Source of the DNA: Frigidibacter albus
GTDB taxonomy: Bacteria > Pseudomonadota > Alphaproteobacteria > Rhodobacterales > Rhodobacteraceae
Assembly: GCF_009908165.1 (NCBI RefSeq)
Contig: NZ_JAAAUC010000015.1
Span: 1 to 64,000 of the forward strand
DNA length: 64,000 bases
Direction of reading: 5' to 3'
The notes beneath the pieces are model-generated. The model did not search any database. It was not told the DNA's origin and saw only the letters and a list, made by a program, of their open reading frames with translations. The stretch's first letter is position 1. Each line of letters starts with the position of its first letter. The position numbers and the translations under genes are program-made. Below, piece by piece: positions 35,023 through 43,437 of this stretch.

Positions 35023-35823
35023 TTGGCGCGGAATGACGAAGGGATCGACAAGGATGCCACCGCCACCCTGGCGCCGAAACTCGTGGGCGCGGTGGTCAAT
35101 GCCGTGGACATTCTGAACCACTTGGCGGCAGCAAAGGAGCCCATGGCCGTAACCAAGGTGGCGCGGGATCTGGGTCTCAACCGCTCTACCTGCTTCAACA
35201 TCCTTCGCACGCTGGCAACGCTGAAAATGGTGGAATTCGACGCCGTAAGCCGAACCTATCGGCTTGGCCTGGGTGTCGTCGGGCTGGCGCGCGCGGCGTT
35301 CGAGGCCGACCGCTCCGCCGAAGCCGCCCGGGCGGCTATGGCGCGCGTGGCGTCGCGCTATTCTGTGACCGCCAGCATGTGGCGAAGGACTGGTCCCACA
35401 AGGATGACGCTGATCTCGGTCGTGGAGAACCAGTCCGCTATCGCGATCCGCATGAATCTTGGCCACCGGCTGCCGATCCTGGCCGGAGCGCTGGGTCGCC
35501 TGATGGCGGGATACTCGCAGATCGAGCCTGACGACTTGCGGCCCTTGTATGATGAGGTGACCTGGCAGAACCCGCCGGGCTTCACCAAGTTCCTTGATGA
35601 GTCGCGCATCGCGGCGGAACGCGGTTGGGCCGAGGACGAGGGCGCACTGATCCGCGGGGCGTTGACCATTGCGGTGCCGGTCTTCTCGACACCGGATCGG
35701 CGCATCGACGTGACGGTGAACGCCTCGATGTTCGAGTTGCAGCACACGCCCGAGACGCGGCGTGACATCGCGACCGAGTTGCAGGAAGTCGCGACGCTGG
35801 TCGGTTATCTGCCGCTGCGCTGA
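35023..35823 (+). CDS. IclR-family transcriptional regulator
   Basis: 266 residues. N-terminal winged helix (VNAVDILNHLAAAKEPMAVT, LGLNRSTCFNILRTLATLKMV), then the IclR effector domain ending with VPVFSTPDRRIDVTVNAS, though the usual GCxAxAAPIF-like segment is altered. The start is TTG 35023; GGGGCGG precedes it and no ATG is in frame until residue 41. IclR proteins in such clusters sense aromatic or CoA-pathway acids. It lies between the divergent GntR gene and the crotonase at 35955. Confidence 0.9.
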   Translation: MARNDEGIDKDATATLAPKLVGAVVNAVDILNHLAAAKEPMAVTKVARDLGLNRSTCFNILRTLATLKMVEFDAVSRTYRLGLGVVGLARAAFEADRSAEAARAAMARVASRYSVTASMWRRTGPTRMTLISVVENQSAIAIRMNLGHRLPILAGALGRLMAGYSQIEPDDLRPLYDEVTWQNPPGFTKFLDESRIAAERGWAEDEGALIRGALTIAVPVFSTPDRRIDVTVNASMFELQHTPETRRDIATELQEVATLVGYLPLR

Positions 35824-35954
35824 CTTAGATTGGTTCGCTTCAGGACAGGCCACCACGTGGGGGGCGGCCTGCGCATTCCGCAGGCCGATGCGTTGACACC
35901 ACTGTTGCACTGTGCCTGTATAGAGAACATGGTTCCTCATGGAAGACAGATCAT

Positions 35955-36701
35955 ATGGTTTTGAGATCCGAGCAACAGGGCGGTGTGCGCGAGATCGTTT
36001 TGGCGCAACCAGAGGTGCATAATGCCATCGGACCCGACGGCGCGCGCGCCATCCGTCTGGCGATCGAGGCGGCCTCGGCCGATCCCGAGGTTCTGGCGGT
36101 GGTGCTTTCAGCCGAAGGGAAAAGCTTCTGCGCCGGTGGAAACCTGAGGCAGATCGTGGAAATGGTGGCCGGCGGGGAGCACGCAGTGACCGATCGGATC
36201 TATGCCGAATTCCAGGGCATGATGCGCGCCATCGAAGCGCTGCGCCCACCGCTGATCTGCGCGGTGGACGGCCCGGCCATCGGACTGGGCTGCGACATCG
36301 CGCTGGCAGGGGATCTGACCTTCGTCGGCGAGAAAGGGTCCTTCGCACAGGGCTGGGCGGCGCTCGGGCTGGTTCCGGCGCCGGGCGGCACGCGGCTGAT
36401 CATGCGCCGGGGCGGCACGCGGGCGCTTTGGCGGCTGATGTCGGAACGCCGGATCGGATCTGCCGAAGCGGAAAGGCTGGGCCTTGCGCAGGCGGTGGAC
36501 CATGCCCGGACGGCGGCCATGCAGGCGGCAACCGCCATCGCCGCCTTGCCGCCAGAAGCGGTGGCCGCCACGCGCCGCCTATCGAGGATCGAGGGGTTCG
36601 ACGAGCACCTGGCCACCGCGCTGGAGTATCAGACCGGCTTCCTGACCAGCCCGGCCTTCGCCGCGCGGGCCGATGCCATCCTGAACCGCAAGGCCGGCTA
36701 G
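35955..36701 (+). CDS. crotonase-family protein with altered catalytic residues
   Basis: 248 residues. QPEVHNAIGPDGARA, KSFCAGGNLRQI (near 55) and GPAIGLGCDIALAGDLTF (near 110) define the fold. The first hydratase glutamate is Asp (CDIALAGD) and the second is Trp (AQGWAALG); VPAPGGTR replaces PGAGGTQR. Hydratase activity is therefore doubtful. GGAAGACAG lies before the ATG. An SDR follows 25 bases downstream in the same direction, so the pair may act in sequence. Confidence 0.88.
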   Translation: MVLRSEQQGGVREIVLAQPEVHNAIGPDGARAIRLAIEAASADPEVLAVVLSAEGKSFCAGGNLRQIVEMVAGGEHAVTDRIYAEFQGMMRAIEALRPPLICAVDGPAIGLGCDIALAGDLTFVGEKGSFAQGWAALGLVPAPGGTRLIMRRGGTRALWRLMSERRIGSAEAERLGLAQAVDHARTAAMQAATAIAALPPEAVAATRRLSRIEGFDEHLATALEYQTGFLTSPAFAARADAILNRKAG

Positions 36702-36729
36702 GCCTACGGCAACAGATACTGGAGGAATG

Positions 36730-37491
36730 ATGGATATTCGAGATGTCTCGGCGCTGGTCACCGGCGCAGGATCGGGTCTGGGCGAGGCGACCGCCCGTGC
36801 CTTGGCCACCGCTGGTGCCAAGGTAGCTCTGGTCGATTTCAATCTCGAGGCGGCAGAGGCCGTGGCGCGCGAGATCGGTGGGATCGCGGTGAAATGCGAC
36901 GTGTCGGATGGCGCGGGCGCCGAAGCCGCCGTTGCAGAGGCTGCGGCGCAGCATGGGCCGGCGCGCATCTTGGTGAACTGTGCGGGCGTCGCTCCGGCCA
37001 AGAAAGTGCTGGGCCGCGATGGCGTGATGCCGCTGGAAGCCTTCCACCGCGCAGTCGAGGTGAACCTGATCGGCAGCTTCAACATGCTGCGGCTGGCCGC
37101 TGCGGGCATGGCCGGGCTGGATCCGCTGACGGATGGTGAACGGGGCGTTATCTTGAACACCGCCTCGATCGCCGGATATGAGGGGCAGATCGGCCAGACC
37201 GCCTATGCCGCGTCGAAGGCCGGTGTCATCGGCCTGACGCTGCCCGCCGCGCGGGAATTCGCGCCGCTTGGCATCCGTGTCTGCACCATCGCGCCCGGCA
37301 TTTTCGAGACCGCGATGCTGAAGGGCCTGCCGCAGGCGGCGCAGGACGCACTGGGGGCTTCGGTCCCGTTCCCGTCCCGGCTGGGCAAGCCCGAGGAATA
37401 CGCCCGGCTGGTGCTGGCGATCCTGGCCAATCCGATGCTGAACGGCGAGACGATCCGGCTGGACGGCGCCCTGAGGATGCCGCCCAAATAA
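36730..37491 (+). CDS. SDR, type-2 3-hydroxyacyl-CoA dehydrogenase-like
   Basis: 253 residues. TGAGSGLGEATA (near 11), VNCAGVAPAKKVLGRDG, NTASIAGYEGQIGQTAYAAS with Ser, Tyr and Lys (YAASK), and PGIFETAMLKGLPQ match the HSD17B10-type 3-hydroxyacyl-CoA dehydrogenases, which oxidise branched and steroid-like 3-hydroxyacyl-CoAs with NAD. GGAGGA stands directly before two ATGs (36727 and 36730); the second gives better spacing. It ends seven bases from the convergent dehydrogenase at 37498. Confidence 0.92.
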   Translation: MDIRDVSALVTGAGSGLGEATARALATAGAKVALVDFNLEAAEAVAREIGGIAVKCDVSDGAGAEAAVAEAAAQHGPARILVNCAGVAPAKKVLGRDGVMPLEAFHRAVEVNLIGSFNMLRLAAAGMAGLDPLTDGERGVILNTASIAGYEGQIGQTAYAASKAGVIGLTLPAAREFAPLGIRVCTIAPGIFETAMLKGLPQAAQDALGASVPFPSRLGKPEEYARLVLAILANPMLNGETIRLDGALRMPPK

Positions 37492-37497
37492 ACCGTA

Positions 37498-38631
37498 TCA
37501 GGCAGCCAGCGCGCGGGCGATGACCATGCGCTGGATGTCCGATGTGCCTTCGTAGATCTGGCAGACCCGCACGTCGCGATAGATGCGTTCCACCGGGAAA
37601 TCCTCGGTATAGCCATAACCGCCGAAGGTCTGGATCGCCGCCGAGCAGACCAGTTCGGCAGTTTCCGACGCGACCAGCTTGGCCATCGACGCCTCTTTCA
37701 AGGCCGGTCGCCCCGCGTCGCGGGTGGCGGCGGCATGCAGGACCAGCTGGCGCGCGGCTTCCAGCCGGGCGGCGGCATCGGCCAGACGGAAGCCGACGGC
37801 CTGGTGGGCCATGAGCTTGGCCCCCATGCTTTCCCGCTCACCCGCATAGGCCACTGCCGCCTCCAGCGCGGAGCGCGCCATCCCCACCGATTGCGCGGCG
37901 ATGCCGATCCGGCCACCTTCCAGATTGGACAGCGCGATGCGGTAGCCCTCGCCCTCGGCCCCCAGTAGGTGATCGGCAGGCACCTCGCAATTCTCCAGCG
38001 CGATCTGCGCGGTGTCGGACAGGTGCTGCCCCAGCTTCTTCTCGATGCTCGCGACACGGTAGCCGGGCGTGTTCGTCGGCACGATGAAGGCGGAAATGCC
38101 CTTCTTGCCGGCGGCGGCATCGGTCACCGCGAAGACTATGGCCACATCGCCATGCTTGCCCGATGTGATGAACTGCTTCACCCCGTTCAGCACCCAGCCC
38201 CGATCGGTCCGCCGCGCGGTGGTCCGCAAAGCTGCGGCATCCGACCCTGCCTGCGGTTCCGTCAGGCAGAAGGCCCCAAGCCATTCGCCCCGCGCCATGG
38301 GGCGCAGGATGCGCTGTTTCTGCTCCTCGGAGCCGAAGCGCAGGATCGGCACGCAGCCCACGGAATTGTGGACCGACATGATGGTCGAGATCGCACCATT
38401 GCCCGCCGCCACCTCTTCCAGCGCCACGGCATAGGCGATGTGGTCGGTCTTGCTGCCGTCATACTCCTCGGGCACCAGCATGCCCATCAGGCCAAGGCCG
38501 CCCATGTCGGCGATCACGTCGCGCGGGAAATGGGCACTGCGGTCCCATTCGGCGCTGTTCGGCCACAGCTTTTCGGCCGCGAAACGCCGGGTCATCTCCT
38601 GCACCAGAGATTGGTTCTCGTTCAGAATCAT
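37498..38631 (-). CDS. acyl-CoA dehydrogenase (single-gene, short/branched-chain type)
   Basis: 377 residues, complete. EKLWPNSAEWDRSAHFP, FCLTEPQAGSDAAAL near 128, GVKQFITSG near 160, and the C-terminus with FGGYGYTEDFPVERIYRDVR and IYEGTSDIQRMVIAR. The Glu of YEGT is the catalytic base of the medium/short-chain class, so unlike the paired enzymes this one is a conventional homotetramer. It starts 14 bases after the thiolase stop, forming a two-gene operon with it. ATG 38631 (MILNENQ) is chosen because the family begins there; the longer frame overlaps the thiolase. Confidence 0.94.
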   Translation of the reverse strand: MILNENQSLVQEMTRRFAAEKLWPNSAEWDRSAHFPRDVIADMGGLGLMGMLVPEEYDGSKTDHIAYAVALEEVAAGNGAISTIMSVHNSVGCVPILRFGSEEQKQRILRPMARGEWLGAFCLTEPQAGSDAAALRTTARRTDRGWVLNGVKQFITSGKHGDVAIVFAVTDAAAGKKGISAFIVPTNTPGYRVASIEKKLGQHLSDTAQIALENCEVPADHLLGAEGEGYRIALSNLEGGRIGIAAQSVGMARSALEAAVAYAGERESMGAKLMAHQAVGFRLADAAARLEAARQLVLHAAATRDAGRPALKEASMAKLVASETAELVCSAAIQTFGGYGYTEDFPVERIYRDVRVCQIYEGTSDIQRMVIARALAA

Positions 38632-38645
38632 GTGCTTGCCTCGCC

Positions 38646-39815
38646 TTACACCAGTTCCACGGCCATGGCCGTCGCCTCGCCCCCGCCGATGCACAGCGAG
38701 GCCACGCCCCGCCGCTGGCCTCGGATTTTCAGCGCATTCAGCAGCGTGACGATGATCCGGCTGCCCGAGCAGCCGATGGGATGGCCAAGCGCGCATGCGC
38801 CGCCGTTCACGTTCACCACATCGCGCGGCAGGCCCAGGTCGCGCATCGCCGCCATGGCGACCACGGCGAAGGCCTCGTTGATCTCGAACAGGTCCACATC
38901 CGCCGCGATCCAGCCCACGCGGTCCAGTAGCTTCTGGATGGCGAAGACCGGCGCGGTGGTAAACAGGGCAGGGGCCTGCGCATGGCCTGTATGACCCAGG
39001 ATCCGCGCCATGGGGGCAATACCGCGCGCCATGGCTTCGGATTCGCGCATCATGACCAGCGCCGCCGCCCCGTCCGAGATCGAGGAGGAATTGGCCGCTG
39101 TAACCGTGCCGCCCTCGCGGAAAGCGGGCTTCAGCTTGGGGATCTTCTCGGGCCGCGCCTTGTCGGGCTGCTCATCCGTGTCGACCTCGCCCACGGCGAC
39201 GATCTCAGGCGCGAAGGCACCGGATTTCGTGGCGGCGATGGCGCGCTCCAGCGATTGCAGCGCATAGGCGTCCTGCATCTCGCGGCTGAATTGGTATTCG
39301 GTGGCGGTGTCCTCGGCGAAGGTGCCCATCGAACGGCCCTTGTCATAGGCGTCTTCCAGCCCGTCCAGGAACATGTGGTCCATCACCCGGCCATGGCCGA
39401 TGCGGTAGCCGCCGCGCGCTTTTTCCAGCAGGTAGGGCGCGTTGGACATGCTTTCCATGCCGCCCGCCACCACGACGCGCGCGCTTCCGGCGGCCAGCAT
39501 GTCATGGGCGATCATGGCGGCGCGCATGCCGGAACCGCAGACCTTGCTGACCGTGGTGCAGGTCGTGTTCAGCGCCAGCCCCGCCCCAAGCGCCGCCTGA
39601 CGCGCGGGGGCCTGCCCCAGCCCGGCGGGCAAGACGCAGCCCATCAGCACCTCCTGCACGCTGTCGGGCGCCAGCCCCGCGCGCTCCAGCGCAGCGTGGA
39701 TGGCGATGGCACCCAGCTCGGGTGCGGCCTTGTCTTTCAGCGCGCCCTGGAAGCTCCCCATTGGGGTGCGGGCGCCCGAGACGATAACGATCGGGTCTGC
39801 GGGGGTCTGTATCAT
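38646..39815 (-). CDS. acetyl-CoA C-acyltransferase (thiolase)
   Basis: 389 residues. The nucleophilic Cys is in SKVCGSGMRAA near residue 92; GGACALGHPIGCSG (His, near 347) and LCIGGGEA (Cys, near 378) complete the active site. PIVIVSGARTPMGSFQGAL is the typical N-terminus. It cleaves 3-ketoacyl-CoA to acetyl-CoA and a shortened acyl-CoA, or condenses two acetyl-CoA. It is followed by the dehydrogenase at 37498 and diverges from the TetR gene, which probably controls it. Confidence 0.95.
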   Translation of the reverse strand: MIQTPADPIVIVSGARTPMGSFQGALKDKAAPELGAIAIHAALERAGLAPDSVQEVLMGCVLPAGLGQAPARQAALGAGLALNTTCTTVSKVCGSGMRAAMIAHDMLAAGSARVVVAGGMESMSNAPYLLEKARGGYRIGHGRVMDHMFLDGLEDAYDKGRSMGTFAEDTATEYQFSREMQDAYALQSLERAIAATKSGAFAPEIVAVGEVDTDEQPDKARPEKIPKLKPAFREGGTVTAANSSSISDGAAALVMMRESEAMARGIAPMARILGHTGHAQAPALFTTAPVFAIQKLLDRVGWIAADVDLFEINEAFAVVAMAAMRDLGLPRDVVNVNGGACALGHPIGCSGSRIIVTLLNALKIRGQRRGVASLCIGGGEATAMAVELV

Positions 39816-39831
39816 GGGGTCCTCCGGTCTG

Positions 39832-39859
39832 TTGACAGATGCTTACTGCCGAGTATAGA
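39832..39859 (+). promoter_or_regulatory. promoter of the TetR-NMO operon
   Basis: TTGACA (39832-39837), 16 bases, then TATAGA (39854-39859), 37 bases before the GTG start of the TetR gene. It lies in the 80-base gap to the divergent thiolase. The shared motif is not present here, so this operon may be controlled separately. Confidence 0.6.
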
Positions 39860-39895
39860 GCTTACGCAAGATATAATTCTGAATGGAGAACCGCA

Positions 39896-40546
39896 GTGGC
39901 AAATCGCGACATGACAGGCGACGGGCCTGCCTCGCTCTGGGCTTCGGCCGGTGACCGGGCGCGCGAACGCGAGATGAAGCGCGAGGCGGTGCTGACCACG
40001 GCGGTGCGGCTGTTCAACTTGAAGGGCTTCGTCACCACCTCGCTTGACGACGTGGCGCTGGCCCTGGGCGTGACGAAGCCGACGATCTACCACTATTTCC
40101 CGAACAAGGACGAAATCCTTTACGAATGTGTCCGGCGCGGGCTCGACTCGATCCGCCGGACCGCCGCCGAGGCCGCCAAGATCAGGGGTGACGGAGCGGT
40201 GCGGCTGCGCAAGATGCTGCTGTCTTATGCACTGGTGATGACGCGGGATTTCGGCATCTGTGTCGGCCGCACCAATGATGCCGAACTCTCGCCCGAGAAT
40301 CGCGCCCGCTATCGCGCGGCGAAGCGCGAGATCGACCAGATGCTGCGCGGGGCGTTGCAGGCTGGCATTGACGATGGCTCGCTCCGGCCACAGGACGCAC
40401 GGCTGGCTGTCTTTGCCGTCGCCGGGGCCTTGAACGCCATCGGACGCTGGTATGACCCCAAGGGCGCCATGAGCGCCGAAGCCGTGGCAAAGGGTATGGT
40501 CGATGCCCTGATGCGCGGGCTTGATGCCATCAGGAAGGAGGACTGA
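39896..40546 (+). CDS. TetR-family transcriptional regulator
   Basis: 216 residues. Helix-turn-helix TTSLDDVALALGVTKPTIYHYFPNKDEI-type region near residues 45-72 (ALGVTKPTIYHYFPNK is the recognition part), then a C-terminal ligand domain. GTG 39896 has GGAG seven bases upstream and is preferred to ATG 39911 or to the far upstream ATG 39839. The gene is first in the operon with NMO, crotonase, thiolase and the fusion enzyme, and it diverges from a thiolase; it likely represses both in response to an acyl-CoA. The next gene starts on the base after its stop. Confidence 0.92.
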   Translation: MANRDMTGDGPASLWASAGDRAREREMKREAVLTTAVRLFNLKGFVTTSLDDVALALGVTKPTIYHYFPNKDEILYECVRRGLDSIRRTAAEAAKIRGDGAVRLRKMLLSYALVMTRDFGICVGRTNDAELSPENRARYRAAKREIDQMLRGALQAGIDDGSLRPQDARLAVFAVAGALNAIGRWYDPKGAMSAEAVAKGMVDALMRGLDAIRKED

Positions 40547-41500
40547 ATGCCTGTTCCCGCCGCCCTCACCGGCCTTCGCGCGCCCATCGTCGCCGCGCCG
40601 ATGTTCCTCACCTCCGGCCCGGACCTGGTGATCGAAACCTGCCGGTCGGGCCTTCTGGGCACCTTTCCCGCGTTGAACCAACGCACGACGCAGGGCTTCG
40701 CCGACTGGCTTGCCCGGATCGAAGGGGCGCTTTCGGGGCAACCCGGTGCCGCGCCCTATGGCGTCAACATGATCGTCCACAAGTCGAACCCGCGCCTGCA
40801 GGCCGACATGGAGGTGGCGGTCGCGCACAAGGTTCCGGTCATCATCACCTCGCTGGGGGCCGTGCCCGAGGTGGTGGAGGCGGTGCATTCCTACGGCGGG
40901 CTGGTCTTCCATGACGTGATCAACGCGCGCCACGCCCGCAAGGCGGCGGAAGCCGGGGTGGACGGCATCGTCTGCGTCTCGGCCGGGGCGGGGGGGCATG
41001 GCGGCACGCTGTCGCCCTTCGCCATCCTGCCCGAGATCCGCAGCTTCTTCTCCGGCACGCTGCTGCTGTCGGGCACGATCTCGACCGGGGCGCAGGTGGC
41101 GGCTGCGCGGATGATGGGCGCGGATCTGGCTTATATGGGCACCCGTTTCCTGGCCACGCGCGAGGCGATGGTGACCCAGGAGCAGAAGGACATGACAGTG
41201 GGTGCCGGGGCTTCGGACATCCTATACACCCCGGCGATCTCGGGCGTGGCGGCAAATTTCCTGCGCCCCTCGATCGCGGCGGCGGGGCTGGACCCCGACA
41301 ACCTTGTCGCCCATGGCGCGCTGGACATGGAGAACGAGGCGAAGGCCTGGAAGACCGTCTGGTCCGCCGGGCAAGGCGTGGCGGCGATCGACGATTGCCC
41401 GCCCGCCGCCGAACTGGCGGACCGTCTGGTGCGCGAATACCGCGCCGCCATGTTCGGCGCCGCACAGGACATCTTCCTTGCAGCGGAGACCGCGCGATGA
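40547..41500 (+). CDS. nitronate monooxygenase-like FMN protein
   Basis: 317 residues, FMN TIM barrel of the 2-nitropropane-dioxygenase group: PIVAAPMFLTSGPDL (near 13), GAGGHGGTLSPF (near 147, with the His often used in catalysis), LLSGTISTGAQVAAA and ADLAYMGTRFLAT (phosphate binding). Family members oxidise nitronates, but relatives in beta-oxidation clusters act as enoyl reductases or have no known role. Its place between a TetR gene and a crotonase suggests a CoA-thioester or fatty-acid-like substrate. It shares about the same layout with 53747-54742. Confidence 0.88.
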   Translation: MPVPAALTGLRAPIVAAPMFLTSGPDLVIETCRSGLLGTFPALNQRTTQGFADWLARIEGALSGQPGAAPYGVNMIVHKSNPRLQADMEVAVAHKVPVIITSLGAVPEVVEAVHSYGGLVFHDVINARHARKAAEAGVDGIVCVSAGAGGHGGTLSPFAILPEIRSFFSGTLLLSGTISTGAQVAAARMMGADLAYMGTRFLATREAMVTQEQKDMTVGAGASDILYTPAISGVAANFLRPSIAAAGLDPDNLVAHGALDMENEAKAWKTVWSAGQGVAAIDDCPPAAELADRLVREYRAAMFGAAQDIFLAAETAR

Positions 41501-42279
41501 GCGACCCGATCCTTCTGGACATCGCCGGGGGCATCGCCCGGCTGCGCTTCAACCGGCCCGACCGGCTGAACGCGATCAATGTGCCCCTGTCCGAAGGCTT
41601 TGCCGCGGCGGTCGAGAGGGTTTTGGCCGATCCCACCGTGCGGGTGGTGCTGCTTACCGGCGAGGGGCGCGCCTTCATGGCGGGCGGGGATCTGGCCGGA
41701 TTCAGCACGTCCGACGACAAAGGGGATGCCGCGCGGGCGGTCATCAACCCGATGCATGCCGGGCTGAAGGGGCTGGAGGCGGGCGCGCCGCTAGTGATCG
41801 CCGCCGCGCAGGGGGCGGTGGCAGGGGCGGGGATGTCGGTCTTCGCCGGGGCCGATATCGGCCTGGCCGCATCGGATGCCACCTTCAACATGGCTTACTC
41901 CCGCGTGGGCGTCGTGCCGGATTGCGGCGGCTCCTGGGCGCTGCCGCGTCTCGTGGGCCTGCGCCGGGCGCTGGCGCTGGCGCTGACCGCCCAGACCATC
42001 GACGCAGAAGAGGCGCAGCGCATCGGCCTGGCCAGCCGCGTCGTGCCCGCCGCCGATCTGGAGGCCGAGGCCGTTGCGCTGGCGCGGAAGCTGGCCGATG
42101 GGCCGCCGCAGGCACTGAGCGCCACCAAGCGCCTGATCCGGGGCGCCTTCGCCGCCGATTACGCCGCGCAGCTGGATGCCGAGGCCGCAGGCTTCCTCGC
42201 CTGTGCCGAGACGACCGATTTCACAGAGGCGCTTTCCGCTTTCTTCGAAAAGCGCCGCCCGAATTTCACCGGCCGCTGA
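41497..42279 (+). CDS. PaaG-like enoyl-CoA hydratase/isomerase
   Basis: 260 residues. FNRPDRLNAINVPLSEG, GRAFMAGGDLAGF (near 61) and GAGMSVFAGADIGLA (near 108). As in PaaG the hydratase glutamates are absent and the Asp is in GVVPDCGGSWALPR (near 143), typical of isomerases that act on ring-derived or 2,3-enoyl-CoA. FEKRRPNFTGR is the usual family end. The ATG overlaps the NMO stop by ATGA. It is closely similar in pattern to the frameshifted gene at 2770-3614. Confidence 0.92.
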   Translation: MSDPILLDIAGGIARLRFNRPDRLNAINVPLSEGFAAAVERVLADPTVRVVLLTGEGRAFMAGGDLAGFSTSDDKGDAARAVINPMHAGLKGLEAGAPLVIAAAQGAVAGAGMSVFAGADIGLAASDATFNMAYSRVGVVPDCGGSWALPRLVGLRRALALALTAQTIDAEEAQRIGLASRVVPAADLEAEAVALARKLADGPPQALSATKRLIRGAFAADYAAQLDAEAAGFLACAETTDFTEALSAFFEKRRPNFTGR

Positions 42280-42300
42280 CGGCCGCAGGGAAGGATCATC

Positions 42301-43437
42301 ATGACCGAAGCCGTGTATATTGCGGGCTATGTCCGCTCACCCTTCACCTTTGCCCGCAAGGGCGCGCTGGCAGGGGTGCGCCCGGATGACCTGGGCGCGC
42401 ATGTGGTGCGCTCGCTTCTGGCGCGCACCGGCGTTCCGGCGGATGAGATCGAGGATGTCGTCTGGGGCTGCGCCTTCCCCGAGGCCGAGCAGGGCCTGAA
42501 CATCGGCCGCGTCGTGGGGTTGCTGGGCGGGCTGCCCGTCACAAGCGCGGGCGCGACCGTGAACCGCTGGTGTGGATCTTCGGTGCAGGCCGTTCAGGTC
42601 GCGGTCGGCATGCTGATGATGGGCGCGGGCGAGGCGATCATCGCCGGCGGCACCGAATGCATGAGCCGGGTGCCGATGATGGGCTTCAACCTGATGCCGC
42701 ATCCGTCCTGGTCGCGCGAGGAGGTGGATGATTTCGTCAATGTCGGCCTGACCGCCGAGCGCGTCGCCCGCGAGCACAACGTGACCCGCGCCGATCAGGA
42801 TCTTTTCGCCCGGGCCAGCCACCAGAAGGCGCTGGCCGCGCAGGCGGACGGACGGCTTGCCGCCGAGATCGCGCCCTATCAGACCGCCGAGGGGCTTGTC
42901 TCCGACGATGGCTGCATCCGCGACACCCCTCTGGAGAAGATGGCCGAGCTGAAGACCGCCTTCCTGAAGGACGGCACCGTCACCGCCGCCTCCTCCTCGC
43001 CGATGACCGACGGCTCCACCGCGGTTCTGGTCTGCACCGAGACCTTCCTGAAACGCCACGGGCTGACCCCGCTGGCCACGGTCAAGGGCTTCGCCGTCTC
43101 GGGTTGCGAGCCGGGGGTGATGGGTCTTGGCCCGATCGAATCCTCGCGCAAGGCGATCAAACGGGCCGGGCTGAAGGTCGATGCCATCGACATCATCGAG
43201 ATGAACGAGGCTTTCGCCGCTCAGGCCGAAGCCTGCCGCCGCGCGCTTGGGATCGACCCGGCCCGGCTGAACATCGACGGCGGCGCCATCGCGCTTGGCC
43301 ATCCCCTGGGCGCCACCGGGACCCGGCTGGTGGGCAAGGCGGCTACGCTTCTGCAACGCGAGGGCAAGAAATACGCGCTCGCCACGCAATGCATCGGCGG
43401 CGGCATGGGTATCGCCATGGTTCTGGAGGCCGCATGA
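42301..43437 (+). CDS. acetyl-CoA C-acetyltransferase family thiolase
   Basis: 378 residues. Active Cys in VNRWCGSSVQAVQ near residue 89, GGAIALGHPLGATG near 333 and QCIGGGMGIAMV near 365. The N-terminus YIAGYVRSPFTFARKGALAG is of the FadI/FadA kind. It cleaves the 3-ketoacyl-CoA made by the fusion enzyme that follows. AAGGATC lies before ATG 42301. Its stop overlaps the next start (ATGA). Confidence 0.95.
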   Translation: MTEAVYIAGYVRSPFTFARKGALAGVRPDDLGAHVVRSLLARTGVPADEIEDVVWGCAFPEAEQGLNIGRVVGLLGGLPVTSAGATVNRWCGSSVQAVQVAVGMLMMGAGEAIIAGGTECMSRVPMMGFNLMPHPSWSREEVDDFVNVGLTAERVAREHNVTRADQDLFARASHQKALAAQADGRLAAEIAPYQTAEGLVSDDGCIRDTPLEKMAELKTAFLKDGTVTAASSSPMTDGSTAVLVCTETFLKRHGLTPLATVKGFAVSGCEPGVMGLGPIESSRKAIKRAGLKVDAIDIIEMNEAFAAQAEACRRALGIDPARLNIDGGAIALGHPLGATGTRLVGKAATLLQREGKKYALATQCIGGGMGIAMVLEAA

